DNA of 40,345 nt, from positions 1-40,345 of the forward strand of contig JAEELE010000029.1 in assembly GCA_016288755.1 (NCBI GenBank). Direction: 5' to 3'. The position numbers and the translations under genes are program-made. The stretch is from Oscillospiraceae bacterium. Lineage in GTDB: Bacteria; Bacillota; Clostridia; Oscillospirales; Ruminococcaceae. This document shows positions 1 to 6,945 of this stretch, piece by piece (position 1 is the first letter of the stretch; every line of letters begins with the position of its first letter). A model generated the notes under the pieces. That model ran no database searches and was not told where the DNA came from. It was given only the letters and a program-made list of their open reading frames with translations.

Positions 1-242
1 TCACCAATACAGAGCTGAACCATATGGCATCTCTGAAGCGTCTGGTCACGCCGACGACGGATCTGTCCTTTGATGCGGTTTATGCGCCGTTCGGTCAGGT
101 GCCGTCCGATCGCATCCTGTCGCCGGAGGTGCTCGGCATCATGGATCCGCTCACAGTCCAGATCCGTGCTGCGGCTTTCCGGGTCGGAAAGGGAGAGCTG
201 ACGGTGGATGAGGCTGTTGCGATGTATGGAAGTATTGAGTAG
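1..242 (+). CDS. C-terminal fragment of a protein, possibly an ABC-transporter solute-binding protein
   Basis: The frame is open from the window edge (first whole codon at 3) to a TAG stop at 240-242, so only the last 80 or so residues are visible and the true start lies outside. The tail reads FRVGKGELTVDEAVAMYGSIE-like text: a helix followed by a short 'G-E-L-T-V-D-E-A' helix cap. That is a common ending in extracellular sugar-type solute-binding proteins, where the last helices carry a 'xGxxTxEEAL' pattern. No signal peptide, lipobox or binding-site residues can be seen because the N-terminus is missing. The family assignment is therefore a weak inference; that the frame codes is better supported, by its GC-rich third positions and length. 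Nothing downstream on this strand looks like its operon partner. Confidence 0.5.
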   Translation, partial: TNTELNHMASLKRLVTPTTDLSFDAVYAPFGQVPSDRILSPEVLGIMDPLTVQIRAAAFRVGKGELTVDEAVAMYGSIE

Positions 243-290
243 AATGGCGGCGATCGCTGTTGCAGTAAAGCTTGTTTGTTCTGGAGCCTG

Positions 291-319
291 TTGACACGAA
301 CAAGAAAATGAGATATAAT
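291..319 (+). promoter_or_regulatory. Perfect consensus sigma-A promoter
   Basis: TTGACA at 291-296 and TATAAT at 314-319 are separated by exactly 17 bp, a perfect match to the housekeeping consensus. Transcription would start near 326. It lies in an AT-richer stretch and drives only a short unit that ends at the strong hairpin at 506-570. Confidence 0.8.
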
Positions 320-349
320 TATGGCATTCCGGCTCGTCCATACATATCT

Positions 350-499
350 ATGGTTGGCACAATTATAACTGAAAATACAGTATTATTACGACAAATGGTT
401 AAAGCTGGTGTTACACCCTGCACTTTCAACCGAAAGCCCTACCTTTCATTTGATGATGATATGCAGGCTATCGGCATCCGAAACGGATACTTTCAATAA
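350..499 (+). CDS. Small doubtful ORF in a promoter-terminator unit
   Basis: An open frame runs from TTG at 272 to the TAA at 497-499, but the consensus promoter at 291-319 lies inside it, so the first start usable on that transcript is ATG at 350, giving 49 residues. No Shine-Dalgarno sequence precedes 350, and I do not recognise the product. The transcript from about 326 to the terminator near 565 could equally be a non-coding RNA of roughly 240 nt. Base composition here is clearly more AT-rich than the neighbouring genes, as expected of a mobile-element remnant. Confidence 0.2.
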   Translation: MVGTIITENTVLLRQMVKAGVTPCTFNRKPYLSFDDDMQAIGIRNGYFQ

Positions 500-505
500 C
501 AAAAC

Positions 506-570
506 AAAGGTCAACTGCCGAAAATGTCGCAATTCTGCGTGTTTTCGGCGGTTGACCTTTTATTTGTTTG
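506..570. terminator. Strong bidirectional terminator
   Basis: A 19-bp stem pairs 506-524 with 542-560 (one G-U pair) around a 17-nt loop. T-rich sequence follows on the plus strand (tatttgtttg) and, read on the minus strand, beyond 506 (tttgttttgtt). It sits between the small plus-strand ORF and the minus-strand recombinase fragment, so it can serve both. Confidence 0.8.
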
Positions 571-585
571 TATCCTATCCGTAGT

Positions 586-747
586 CTAAGTATCCACATA
601 CTCAGAAACGAGATTCCATCCCTTGTCATGCACGAATTTTGTCAGGATCATTTTCTGATTTTCGATAGAGAGCGATTCGCCCTCCAACATATCTTCCTTT
701 GAAAGGCGAAGATAAATTCCAACATTGTTTTCGGTCTGCTTTGCCAT
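586..747 (-). pseudogene. Truncated large serine recombinase, N-terminal fragment
   Basis: Starting from ATG at 747, with an AGAAGG ribosome site at 754-759, the minus strand encodes 53 residues and stops at TAG (586-588). The text NVGIYLRLSKED...GESLSIENQK, then a GW..V.EYVD run, is the start of the resolvase/invertase catalytic domain of the large serine recombinases carried by conjugative transposons (TndX/TnpX type). The Ser of YLRLSKED is the expected nucleophile. Intact members have about 500 or more residues, so the rest of the catalytic domain, the recombinase domain and the zinc-ribbon region are gone and this cannot be an active enzyme. The frame ends exactly where the family normally continues 'EYVDDG.SG', so this looks like a real stop or deletion scar. 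It marks a decayed integrative element at 290-900. Confidence 0.75.
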
Positions 748-936
748 CAATAACCTTCTAACAGAAGCGACGACCCTCTGTAACCGCTGAGGTTACGCAA
801 CCTTATCTTCAAATCATAAAAACTTCTTTGTGAGTACCCGCCTTTATTCTGCGGGGGTGTTTTCGTAAAAATCGTTTCGGGGTGTCACATTTTTCAAGAA
901 ACCCTGTTCTTATGTATGAAGGCGATCACGAAGGGC
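748..936. other. Non-coding scar of the decayed element, with hairpins
   Basis: No gene is visible between the recombinase fragment and the sigma-factor remnant. A 6-bp perfect hairpin lies at 780-796 (GTAACC / GGTTAC), upstream of the recombinase start. A terminator-like hairpin at 836-866 has CCCGC paired with GCGGG, followed by tgttttcg on the plus strand. The stretch is AT-richer than the flanking chromosome. Confidence 0.35.
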
Positions 937-946
937 GGTGGCGGCT

Positions 947-1081
947 ATGACCGATCGGGAAATCATCTCACTGTTTGAACAGCGCAATGAGCAGGCGATC
1001 TCCGAATGCGAACTGCAGTACGGAGCGCTCTGCCGGACCGTTGCGCGCAATATCACCGGCAGTGATGAGGATGCCGCGGAA
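947..1081 (+). pseudogene. Truncated ECF-type sigma-70 factor
   Basis: From ATG at 947 (AAGGG at 931-935 is the likely ribosome site; GTG at 938 is too close to it) the plus strand reads MTDREIISLFEQRNEQ..., then YGALCRTVARNITGSDEDAAE. This is the first 45 or so residues of an extracytoplasmic-function sigma factor, covering the start of region 2 up to the 'S-x-E-D-A-E-E' helix that normally continues 'CVNDTYLKAW'. Homology stops abruptly at about 1081, at the edge of the terminator hairpin of the convergent lipoprotein gene. The open frame continues to 1408 only as an antisense reading of that gene. Core-binding region 2.2, the -10 recognition helix and region 4 are missing, so it is non-functional as a sigma factor. 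Confidence 0.7.
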
Positions 1082-1087
1082 ATAAAT

Positions 1088-1124
1088 CGCTCCCCCGCGC
1101 CTTGTTCGGCTGCGCGGGGGAGCG
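1088..1124 (-). terminator. Terminator of the lipoprotein gene
   Basis: A perfect 13-bp GC-rich stem pairs 1088-1100 with 1112-1124 around an 11-nt loop, 14 nt beyond the stop at 1139. On the minus strand it is followed by atttattt. Confidence 0.8.
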
Positions 1125-1138
1125 GCTTGTTACATGCT

Positions 1139-1954
1139 TTAGGATTGCTTGACAACGATCGTGTCGAGATCGGTGAACGTCTCCTGATTGCCCGGATTAT
1201 CGGTTGCGGCGGTGTAGGAGCGGACCAGATAGACGCCGTAGACCGCGCCGTCGAGCGACAGGCAGTATTCGAGCTCAACATCGCGCTTGCCGCGGGTGAT
1301 CTTCTTGGACGCCTCCTTTGCCTTGCGGTCGAGCGCCGAATAGTTCGAGCCGGGTGCAATGTCATTATAAGTGACGCCGAATGTACGAATGCTACCATCT
1401 GTATTTAAGTGAACACCGGCAACATTCGATGCTTTTTCGTCCATGCTGCTGTTGCGCATGAACAGCTCGCAGGGGTAATACAGGCTGCCGATCTGTGCAT
1501 TGACGACCGTGGAATCCTTCTGCACATAGCTCTCATAGTCGGGCACGACGGTCTGCAGCACCTGATTGGCGATCGCGAGCATTTCATCATCCGGCATCGC
1601 ATTTTCCGCCCGGTTCTTGAATTTGACGGCGATCTCCTGCGCATTGATGAATTTGCGGAGTCTGCCGTATTTGTCATAGCAGAGGGTCGCTCCGGCGTCA
1701 TTCTGAAACTGATACCAGCTTTCGGTCAGATACCGCCCGGCGCCGTCGATCTCGGCGTCTGCGGCGTATTCCTGCTCATAGCGTTCATCGACCAGACGGA
1801 ATTCTGCGGTGTCAATGCCGAATGCGGAGAGATCGGGCAGCTCAATGGTCCCGGGGTCGACCTCTGCAGCAGGGGTGGTGCTCTGAATGGCGGCATCCGC
1901 GCCGCAGGACGTCAGCATCAGCGCGGCGGCAAGCAAACACAGTACTTTCCGCAT
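1139..1954 (-). CDS. Secreted lipoprotein of unknown function
   Basis: The product has 271 residues and begins with a lipoprotein signal (MRKVLCLLAAALMLTSCG), with lipobox Cys at about residue 18, so it should be lipid-anchored on the outer face of the membrane. The start at 1954 is set by GGGAGG seven bases upstream; longer in-frame readings to 2080 run through the promoter. The mature part opens with a Thr/Ala/Glu linker, then an alpha+beta region with many Tyr and Asp residues and no catalytic motif that I recognise. It is a single-gene unit with its own perfect promoter (2007-2034) and terminator (1088-1124). I could not assign a family; distant resemblance to PepSY-like or other small extracellular domains cannot be excluded. 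Confidence 0.85.
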   Translation of the reverse strand: MRKVLCLLAAALMLTSCGADAAIQSTTPAAEVDPGTIELPDLSAFGIDTAEFRLVDERYEQEYAADAEIDGAGRYLTESWYQFQNDAGATLCYDKYGRLRKFINAQEIAVKFKNRAENAMPDDEMLAIANQVLQTVVPDYESYVQKDSTVVNAQIGSLYYPCELFMRNSSMDEKASNVAGVHLNTDGSIRTFGVTYNDIAPGSNYSALDRKAKEASKKITRGKRDVELEYCLSLDGAVYGVYLVRSYTAATDNPGNQETFTDLDTIVVKQS

Positions 1955-2006
1955 GGTGATTACCTCCCTGAAAATGATGCAGAATCGTACAATTTCTGTT
2001 GTCTCC

Positions 2007-2034
2007 ATTATATCACAAATCAGCGGATTGTCAA
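2007..2034 (-). promoter_or_regulatory. Consensus sigma-A promoter of the lipoprotein gene
   Basis: On the minus strand TTGACA (2034-2029) and TATAAT (2012-2007) are separated by 16 bp. Both hexamers are perfect. The start codon at 1954 lies about 50 nt downstream. Confidence 0.85.
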
Positions 2035-2081
2035 CCGAAAAGCGGAAACTGTTAGTATTTTGTAGGGAAACTGTAACCAAT

Positions 2082-2112
2082 GAAAATGCCCGCCTTCACA
2101 GCGGGCGTTTTC
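2082..2112 (-). terminator. Terminator after the 123-residue gene
   Basis: A 12-bp stem pairs 2082-2093 with 2101-2112 (one G-U) around a 7-nt loop. It lies directly after the stop at 2115, and both arms end in A/T tracts, so it can act from either side. Confidence 0.8.
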
Positions 2113-2114
2113 AT

Positions 2115-2486
2115 TCAGTTCTGTGTGATCCTCGCCTTGCGCAGCAGCGCATCCAGCTCGGTGATCGAGAGCGCCTTCAGCAGCACGCGCTCGTCGTTGC
2201 CGTCGAGGAAGTATTCCTGCAAAATCTGCATCGCCTTGTAGAAATCCACGTCGCCGAGCACTGCCTGCTTCGTGCGGCTGTAGAGCAAAATCCGCCACTC
2301 GGTCAGCGTCAGACCGTCCGGGTGATAGAGCTCATGCGGGCGCAGCGGCAGAACCGTCTCGATGCCCTCATTGATCGCGACCGCCCCGAACACCGTGCCG
2401 TCCTCCTTTTTGTAGTAGCGCGGTGCGGCGACATAAGCCTCCGACCAATCCAGCACGCCGCTGCCCTGATAGCTTTCAATGCTCAT
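2115..2486 (-). CDS. Conserved-looking hypothetical protein, 123 residues
   Basis: Start at ATG 2486 with a GAGGA site upstream; stop at 2115. It is a soluble acidic protein without signal or membrane segment. The first half is beta-rich (Y.KKEDGTVFGAVAIN), and the second half is helical with a Leu/Asp-rich end. It is the last of three closely spaced minus-strand genes (12 bp after the GNAT gene) sharing the promoter at 3347-3375. I recognise no family, and the context (an acetyltransferase and a glycine-zipper protein) does not fix a role. Confidence 0.8.
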   Translation of the reverse strand: MSIESYQGSGVLDWSEAYVAAPRYYKKEDGTVFGAVAINEGIETVLPLRPHELYHPDGLTLTEWRILLYSRTKQAVLGDVDFYKAMQILQEYFLDGNDERVLLKALSITELDALLRKARITQN

Positions 2487-2498
2487 GGCGTTTCCTCC

Positions 2499-2972
2499 TC
2501 ACAGTACGGTTTCCATGCCGATTTTCTGCGGCTTCATCCCGCAGCTTTCATAGAATGCCTGCGCCGACGGATTGCACGCCCAGACATTCAGCGTCACATT
2601 GTAGCAGCCGATCTCCCGCGCATATGCGATCACGGCGTCGTAGAGCTGCCGCCCGATATGCTGCCGCCGCGCCGCCTCGTCGACGCAGATGTCGTCGATA
2701 TACAGCGTGCGGATATCGGTCATCACAGCGTCGTTGACATGCTGCTGCAGGATGCAGAATGCATGCCCGCGCACGGTGCCGCTGCCGTCGGCGCAGACAA
2801 ACACCGGGCGTGTCTCATCGTGCAGCAGCGCGCTGAGCTCGTCTGCGCTGTATTTCGTCGCCGGACCCTTGAACAGATCGGGTCTGCCCGTGTGGTGCAC
2901 CATGTCGACCTGCACGAGCAGCCCCAGAATTGCCGGAATATCCCCGGGCACGGCTCTGCGGACAGTGCCCAT
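2499..2972 (-). CDS. GNAT-family N-acetyltransferase
   Basis: The 157-residue product starts MGTVRRAVPGDIPAI, the usual first strand and helix of GNAT enzymes. The central strand 'IRTLYIDDICVDEAAR' is followed by RRQHIGRQLYDAVI, the Q/R-x-x-G-x-G/A pyrophosphate-binding loop of motif A in the variant R-R-Q-H-I-G-R (about residues 108-114). The end 'NPSAQAFYESCGM' is the typical motif B (N-x-x-A-x-x-F-Y-x-x-x-G). It should transfer an acyl group from CoA to an amine; the substrate is not predictable. Its ATG shares one base with the TGA of the upstream gene, so translation is probably coupled. Confidence 0.9.
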   Translation of the reverse strand: MGTVRRAVPGDIPAILGLLVQVDMVHHTGRPDLFKGPATKYSADELSALLHDETRPVFVCADGSGTVRGHAFCILQQHVNDAVMTDIRTLYIDDICVDEAARRQHIGRQLYDAVIAYAREIGCYNVTLNVWACNPSAQAFYESCGMKPQKIGMETVL

Positions 2973-3289
2973 CAGCGGTGCGTCAGCTCGATATAGCTGA
3001 CACCGGCGCTCGATTTTCTGTAGTAACGGATCAGGAAGCGTGCGAGCTCGCTGTCGGCATCGGAGCTGCGCACGGAAGAGGTGCTCACTGCCGCGCCGAC
3101 CACGCCGCCGACGAGTGCGCCGAGCGGTCCTGCGATGAGCAGCCCGGGCAGTGCGCCGATCACGCCGCCGCCGATCGCGTCACCGGTCTTTTTCTCGTAG
3201 AAATACTTTGCCTCACCCACAAGGTGCAGCATGGTTTCGTCTCTGCGGACGGCATCTGCCAGCTCCGCAACGGTTGTGACTGTCAGCAT
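2972..3289 (-). CDS. Small glycine-zipper membrane-associated protein
   Basis: The product has 105 residues. After a soluble N-terminal helix, residues about 40-70 form a Gly/Ala/Leu-rich hydrophobic segment with G-x-x-x-G spacing (GGGVIGALPGLL...GALVGGVVGA), a glycine zipper able to insert in or pack against membrane. The tail is charged and contains the sequence SVRSSDADSE. An excellent GGAGG site precedes ATG 3289, and a perfect promoter lies 58 bp upstream. It heads a three-gene unit with the GNAT and the 123-residue protein. I do not recognise a named family. Confidence 0.75.
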   Translation of the reverse strand: MLTVTTVAELADAVRRDETMLHLVGEAKYFYEKKTGDAIGGGVIGALPGLLIAGPLGALVGGVVGAAVSTSSVRSSDADSELARFLIRYYRKSSAGVSYIELTHR

Positions 3290-3346
3290 GATTGTATCCT
3301 CCTTTTGATTTCTGTTGCCTTGCAGGGGACAAGCCCTGCTGCTTCT

Positions 3347-3375
3347 ATTATACCCCGATTATTCCGCCGTGTCAA
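3347..3375 (-). promoter_or_regulatory. Perfect consensus promoter overlapping the PAP2 stop codon
   Basis: On the minus strand TTGACA (3375-3370), a 17-bp spacer and TATAAT (3352-3347) match the consensus exactly. The -35 and spacer lie within the last codons of the PAP2 gene, so the downstream three-gene unit starts from inside its neighbour. A small hairpin (GCAGGG / CCCTGC, 3322-3339) lies in the leader. Confidence 0.85.
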
Positions 3376-3934
3376 GCGGTTCTGCCGGTTTTTCTGCGCC
3401 CGCACAGCCGTCCCACGGCTTGTTCCGGAACATGCGGTTTGCGATCGCAAGCGACAGAAAGGCAAATCCGACGCCGAGCACGATCCCGACGAGCACGTCG
3501 GTGGGGTAATGCACATAGAGATACATGCGGGAAAAGGCGATCAGCACCGCGAGAATCAGCGCGGGAATGCCGAGCCTTGGCTTCCACATGCACAGTGCGG
3601 TCGCGACGGCAAAGGATGCCAGCGTATGCCCGGAGGGGAAGGAGAAATCGTTCGGCTCCCGGATGAGCAGCACGATCTGCTGCACGTCATAGGGGCGGAT
3701 GCGCGCGACCAGCGGCTTGATGATGACATTGCTGCACAGCAGTCCGAGCAGCAGTGCGAAGGCGGCGACATGCGCGTATTTCCGGGCGCGCCGCGGGACG
3801 AACATCAGCAGCGTGACCGCGATCCAGAGGATGCCCTTGTTCGCGAGCGCGGTGATGACCGGCATGACTTTATCGAGAAAGCCGCAGCGGAGATGCGTCT
3901 GTATCCAGTCCAGCAGGGCAAATTCCCATTCCAT
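3359..3934 (-). CDS. PAP2-family membrane phosphatase
   Basis: The 191-residue multi-pass protein carries all three PAP2 motifs: K73-x6-R80-P81 (KPLVARIRP), PSGH at 100-103, and S135-R136...H142...D146 ([12 protein letters not shown]). Family members remove phosphate from lipid phosphates such as undecaprenyl pyrophosphate or phosphatidic acid at the outer face of the membrane; which one this acts on cannot be told. Start at ATG 3934 fits the family's usual N-terminus ([12 protein letters not shown]) and an AAAGGA site about 12 bases upstream. A longer frame to 4147 exists only because the heptamer repeat lacks stops on this strand and encodes Leu-Thr-Ser-His-rich text. The C-terminus is rich in Ala/Pro/Glu. 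Confidence 0.93.
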   Translation of the reverse strand: MEWEFALLDWIQTHLRCGFLDKVMPVITALANKGILWIAVTLLMFVPRRARKYAHVAAFALLLGLLCSNVIIKPLVARIRPYDVQQIVLLIREPNDFSFPSGHTLASFAVATALCMWKPRLGIPALILAVLIAFSRMYLYVHYPTDVLVGIVLGVGFAFLSLAIANRMFRNKPWDGCAGAEKPAEPLDTAE

Positions 3935-3980
3935 AGGCGTTGATATCCTTTCTTGTCGGTGTACTTTGGGCGGGAGGGGA

Positions 3981-4127
3981 AAATGAGAAATTAGAAGTGA
4001 GAAGTGAGAAGTGAGAAGTGAGGAGTGAGAAGTGAGGAGTGAGAAGTGAGGAGTGAGAAGTGAGGAGTGAGAAGTGAGGAGTGAGAAGTGAGGAGTGAGA
4101 AGTGAGGAGTGAGAAGTGAGGAGTGAG
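3981..4127 (+). repeat. Tandem 7-bp array, 21 units
   Basis: Exactly 147 bp consist of 21 head-to-tail heptamers: AAATGAG, AAATTAG, then four AAGTGAG, followed by GAGTGAG and AAGTGAG strictly alternating to the end. From 4016 to 4127 this makes eight identical 14-bp units. One strand is purine apart from the T of each unit. Because 7 is 1 modulo 3, TGA falls in all three frames every 21 bp on the plus strand, while the minus strand has no stop in any frame. Confidence 0.95.
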
Positions 4128-4221
4128 GCGCCGGAATCATTCCGCATTCCGCATTCGCCTGCTCCCTCCTCCCTCAGCGGCGGGAGTGAAGGTGACGGAA
4201 CAACCCCTCACTTCTCATTTT
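4128..4221 (+). repeat. Core of the composite intergenic repeat, copy A
   Basis: After the heptamers come a palindromic-looking tcattccgcattc segment and then the conserved core, CAGCGGCGGGAGTGAAGG.. to ..CGGAACAACCCCTC, from about 4175. It ends with heptamers in the opposite orientation (CTCACTTCTCATT) at 4206-4220. The element therefore has heptamer arrays pointing inward from both ends, and the last residues of birA lie in its right end. Confidence 0.8.
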
Positions 4222-5014
4222 TCCCTATCAATACGATGCGGATTTCACCGGTCGCGCGCCACTGCTCCGTGCCGTCCGGATAGCGCACATGCAGGCGCAC
4301 GCTGTCGTCGATGCCGAGCGCGACTGCCGGGGTCTCTGTGCCGTTCTCGATCACCGTGATTGGCTGCCCCATCCCGCAGAGCCTTGCGCGGTAGCCCGCC
4401 AGATAGCGCTTCTCCGCGAGCCCCGCAAAGCCGCGCAGCAGCGCCGCGGTCAGCGATGCCGCACACTGCACGAGGGCTGCGTCCGGGTCGGTGCCCGGCG
4501 CGCAGACTGCCCCTGCGATCTCCCGCAGCTCGGGCGGAAAGCCTCCCGGCGGCTCGGTGAGATTGATGCCGATGCCGATGACGACGTAATAATCGCCGCC
4601 CGAAAATGCGGTCTCTGCGAGAATGCCGCAGACCTTTTTGCCGCGCAGCAGCAGGTCGTTGACCCACTTGATCTGCACGCGCTGCCCCGAGACCGCTTCG
4701 GCAGCCTCTGCCGCCGCGACCGCTGCCATCGGCGTCAGCTCGGAGAGCGCGTCGGGGCGCAGGTCGGGGCGCAGCAGCATCGAGAGATATAGCCCCGAAT
4801 CAGGCGGCGAGAAAAACGCTCTGCCCTGCCGCCCTTTTCCGGCGGTCTGCTGCCGCGCGATGATGACGGTCCCGTCCGGGGCGCCGGCATCGGCGAGCTG
4901 CCGCAGCAGCGTATTGGTCGAGGTCACACTGTCATATACATGCAGCGTGACGCGGTCCGCGTCGGCGCCGAGCGCTTTGACGATCCGGTCACGCATGTCC
5001 GGTAATTCTGTCAT
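4208..5014 (-). CDS. birA: Biotin--[acetyl-CoA-carboxylase] ligase
   Basis: The 268-residue product activates biotin to biotinyl-AMP and attaches it to carrier lysines of biotin enzymes. Visible motifs are DSVTSTN (28-34), the biotinyl-AMP loop QQTAGKGRQGR-x-F-x-SP (55-70), KWVND (116-120) and GIGIN (147-151), followed by the small C-terminal domain. There is no N-terminal DNA-binding helix-turn-helix, so it is a monofunctional enzyme rather than a BirA repressor. Start at ATG 5014 has GGGAGT seven bases upstream, and the gene follows the membrane-protein gene by 4 bp. The final residues (..GKNEK) and the TGA stop are encoded by heptamer-repeat DNA, so the extreme C-terminus was probably remodelled by insertion of the repeat. 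Confidence 0.93.
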   Translation of the reverse strand: MTELPDMRDRIVKALGADADRVTLHVYDSVTSTNTLLRQLADAGAPDGTVIIARQQTAGKGRQGRAFFSPPDSGLYLSMLLRPDLRPDALSELTPMAAVAAAEAAEAVSGQRVQIKWVNDLLLRGKKVCGILAETAFSGGDYYVVIGIGINLTEPPGGFPPELREIAGAVCAPGTDPDAALVQCAASLTAALLRGFAGLAEKRYLAGYRARLCGMGQPITVIENGTETPAVALGIDDSVRLHVRYPDGTEQWRATGEIRIVLIGKNEK

Positions 5015-5018
5015 GGCG

Positions 5019-5666
5019 TCACTCCCGTTCCGGTTCGGCGGCGTTCTGCTTTGCATATTCGAGATTTGCCTTGTCATAGCCGACCCTTGCGCGGTCTGCG
5101 CGCTGCATGATGACCGCGAAGGCGTTCTCCATCTCACTTTCATGCTTTTTGCCGAGCCTGAACGGATAGTCAAAGCAGTCGCCGTAGGCATCGTACACGG
5201 TGAGAAACACGCCGTCCTGAACGCCGTTGGTCGAGTGCGTCTTGCGGTAGATCAGCAGGATATCCTCGAAGGGCACAAAGCTCTCGAAATCGCCGTGCTT
5301 CATGATAAAGCTGTCGGTCAGGAGCGTTTTGCTGCTCTCCAGCAGCGGCACGCCCTCCGAAATGCGCATGGCGAGCGCATCGGGGGAGCCGAATTTGCGG
5401 AAGACCCTTGCGCGGGCGACGTTTTTCAGCGTCCCTGCCGCCTTGCCGACCGCTTCGATGCAGAGATAGAACAGCAGCAGTGCCAGCGCAATCCCGAGCA
5501 CCAGATACAGCCAGTGTCCGTTCCGCCAGAAATAGCGCGTGCCGGCGACCAGCATCACTGCGATGAACACAATGAGAAATGCACGCGAAATCAGGACCCA
5601 TGTGTTGTGCCTGCGGACGGATGTTACAATGTCGCCGCCTGTCAGACCGGCGTAGTTCTTTGCCAT
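5019..5666 (-). CDS. Membrane protein with two N-terminal helices, unknown function
   Basis: The product has 215 residues. Two hydrophobic helices at about 27-47 and 53-73 are followed by a soluble C-terminal domain of about 140 residues, predicted cytoplasmic by the positive residues on the N-terminal side. The soluble part (FESFVPFEDILLIYRK...LTVYDAYGDCFDYPF) resembles the YcxB/PH-like domains found in small Firmicutes membrane proteins, but I see this only as a fold-level resemblance. GGGAGG six bases before ATG 5666 fixes the start. It is translated just ahead of birA (4-bp gap), and the two probably form an operon. Confidence 0.8.
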   Translation of the reverse strand: MAKNYAGLTGGDIVTSVRRHNTWVLISRAFLIVFIAVMLVAGTRYFWRNGHWLYLVLGIALALLLFYLCIEAVGKAAGTLKNVARARVFRKFGSPDALAMRISEGVPLLESSKTLLTDSFIMKHGDFESFVPFEDILLIYRKTHSTNGVQDGVFLTVYDAYGDCFDYPFRLGKKHESEMENAFAVIMQRADRARVGYDKANLEYAKQNAAEPERE

Positions 5667-5837
5667 AGTGTCCTCCCGGGAATGTAGTGTGCCGTTTTAG
5701 ATACTCTCTTTTCAGAAAAGTGCACCGCTTGCAGGGCAAACATGCGGAATGCGGGGAACAATTCCTGACCCGGCTTCCTGCCGTTCATTCGGTTCGGCAT
5801 AGCAGCAAATATCAGAAGGAACCGGAAAAGAGCGCAT

Positions 5838-6929
5838 TCAGCCGTCTTCGTAGCGTGCAGCGACGCGCTGGAGCCAGTCGATGATCTGCAGATGCTGCGG
5901 GCAATGCGCCTCGCACTGACCGCACTGCAGGCAGTCGGACGCCTTTCCCGAATCTGCCGCCTGCGCCTGATAGCGCTCCCTGTCCGCGCCGCGGTTGTAG
6001 AGCGCAAAATACTCCGGAATGGCAATGCCCGCGGGACATCCCTCGGTGCAATAGTGACATGCCGTGCACGCGATCTCGATCTCATGCGTCAGGATGCCGC
6101 GCACCTGCGCGCAGAGCGCCTGTTCTTCGTCGCAGAGCGGCTGAAAATCGCGCATATACGAGGTATTGTCCCGGAGCTGCGCCAGCGTGCTCATGCCCGA
6201 GAGCACGGTTCTGACCGCCGGCAGCGTCGCCGCAAAACGGATCGCCCACGAGGCGTCGGAGGCGTCGGGCGCATAGCCGCGCAGGAGCTTTTCGGCGAGC
6301 GGCGGCAGCTTCGCGAGCGTTCCGCCCTTCACCGGCTCCATGACAATGACGTCCTTGCCGTGGCGCACTGCGGTCTCATAGCAGCGCCGCGACTGCACAC
6401 GCGCGCTCTCCCAGTCCAGATAATTGATCTGGAGCTGCACGAACTCGACCTCCGGGTGCTTGGTCAGGATCTCGTCGAGCAGCTCCGGGGTATCGTGGAA
6501 GGAGAACCCGAAATGCCGCACGAGCCCGCGCTGCTTCATTTCCAGCACGAAATTGAAGCAGTCAAACTGCTCGGCGCGCGGGTAATTGTCGCTGTCGAGG
6601 CAGTGCAGCAGATAGTTATCGAAATACTGCGCGCCGGTGCGGGTGAGCTGCTCACGGAAGATGCGTCCGACGTCCGCCTGCTGCTTGAGAAACATCGTCG
6701 GCAGCTTGTCTGCGAGGAAGAAGCTGTCCCGCGGGTGACGCGCGGTCAGTGCCTCGCGCAGCATCTCCTCCGATTTTCCGTTGTGATACATGTACGCAGT
6801 GTCAAAATAGGTAAAGCCTGCATCGAGAAACGCATCGACCATGCCGCAGATCTGCGGCTTGTCAAAGGAGGTCGGGTCGTTTCCGTCCAGAAGCGGCAGG
6901 CGCATAAAGCCAAAGCCCAGTTTTTTCAC
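5838..6929 (-). CDS. Aldo/keto reductase with C-terminal ferredoxin domain
   Basis: The 363-residue product has an aldo/keto reductase TIM barrel up to about residue 270, with D-T-A-Y-x-Y (FDTAYMYHNGKSEE), the strand carrying the active-site Lys (LADKLP) and a His-bearing strand (YLLHCLD). A C-terminal dicluster-like region follows: CTACHYCTEGCP near residue 283 and CLQCGQCEAHCP near 330, each able to hold a [4Fe-4S] cluster. Such fused enzymes are common in Clostridia and are annotated as '4Fe-4S aldo/keto reductase'; electrons probably pass between the clusters and a nicotinamide or flavin partner. The substrate is unknown. The start is GTG at 6929 with GGGGG eight bases upstream. It is apparently monocistronic, preceded by a composite repeat. 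Confidence 0.93.
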   Translation of the reverse strand: MKKLGFGFMRLPLLDGNDPTSFDKPQICGMVDAFLDAGFTYFDTAYMYHNGKSEEMLREALTARHPRDSFFLADKLPTMFLKQQADVGRIFREQLTRTGAQYFDNYLLHCLDSDNYPRAEQFDCFNFVLEMKQRGLVRHFGFSFHDTPELLDEILTKHPEVEFVQLQINYLDWESARVQSRRCYETAVRHGKDVIVMEPVKGGTLAKLPPLAEKLLRGYAPDASDASWAIRFAATLPAVRTVLSGMSTLAQLRDNTSYMRDFQPLCDEEQALCAQVRGILTHEIEIACTACHYCTEGCPAGIAIPEYFALYNRGADRERYQAQAADSGKASDCLQCGQCEAHCPQHLQIIDWLQRVAARYEDG

Positions 6930-6945
6930 AGAATAGCCCCCTTTC

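Noticed and set aside
3981..4127. Possible CRISPR array.
   Set aside because: Units are 7 bp, head to tail without spacers, and no cas gene is present.
3935..4147. An N-terminal extension of the PAP2 gene made of Leu-Thr-Ser-His-rich repeats.
   Set aside because: It is the stop-free strand of the heptamer array read as protein; the family N-terminus and the ribosome site fit ATG 3934.
4208..5014. BirA as a biotin-operon repressor.
   Set aside because: No N-terminal helix-turn-helix domain is present.
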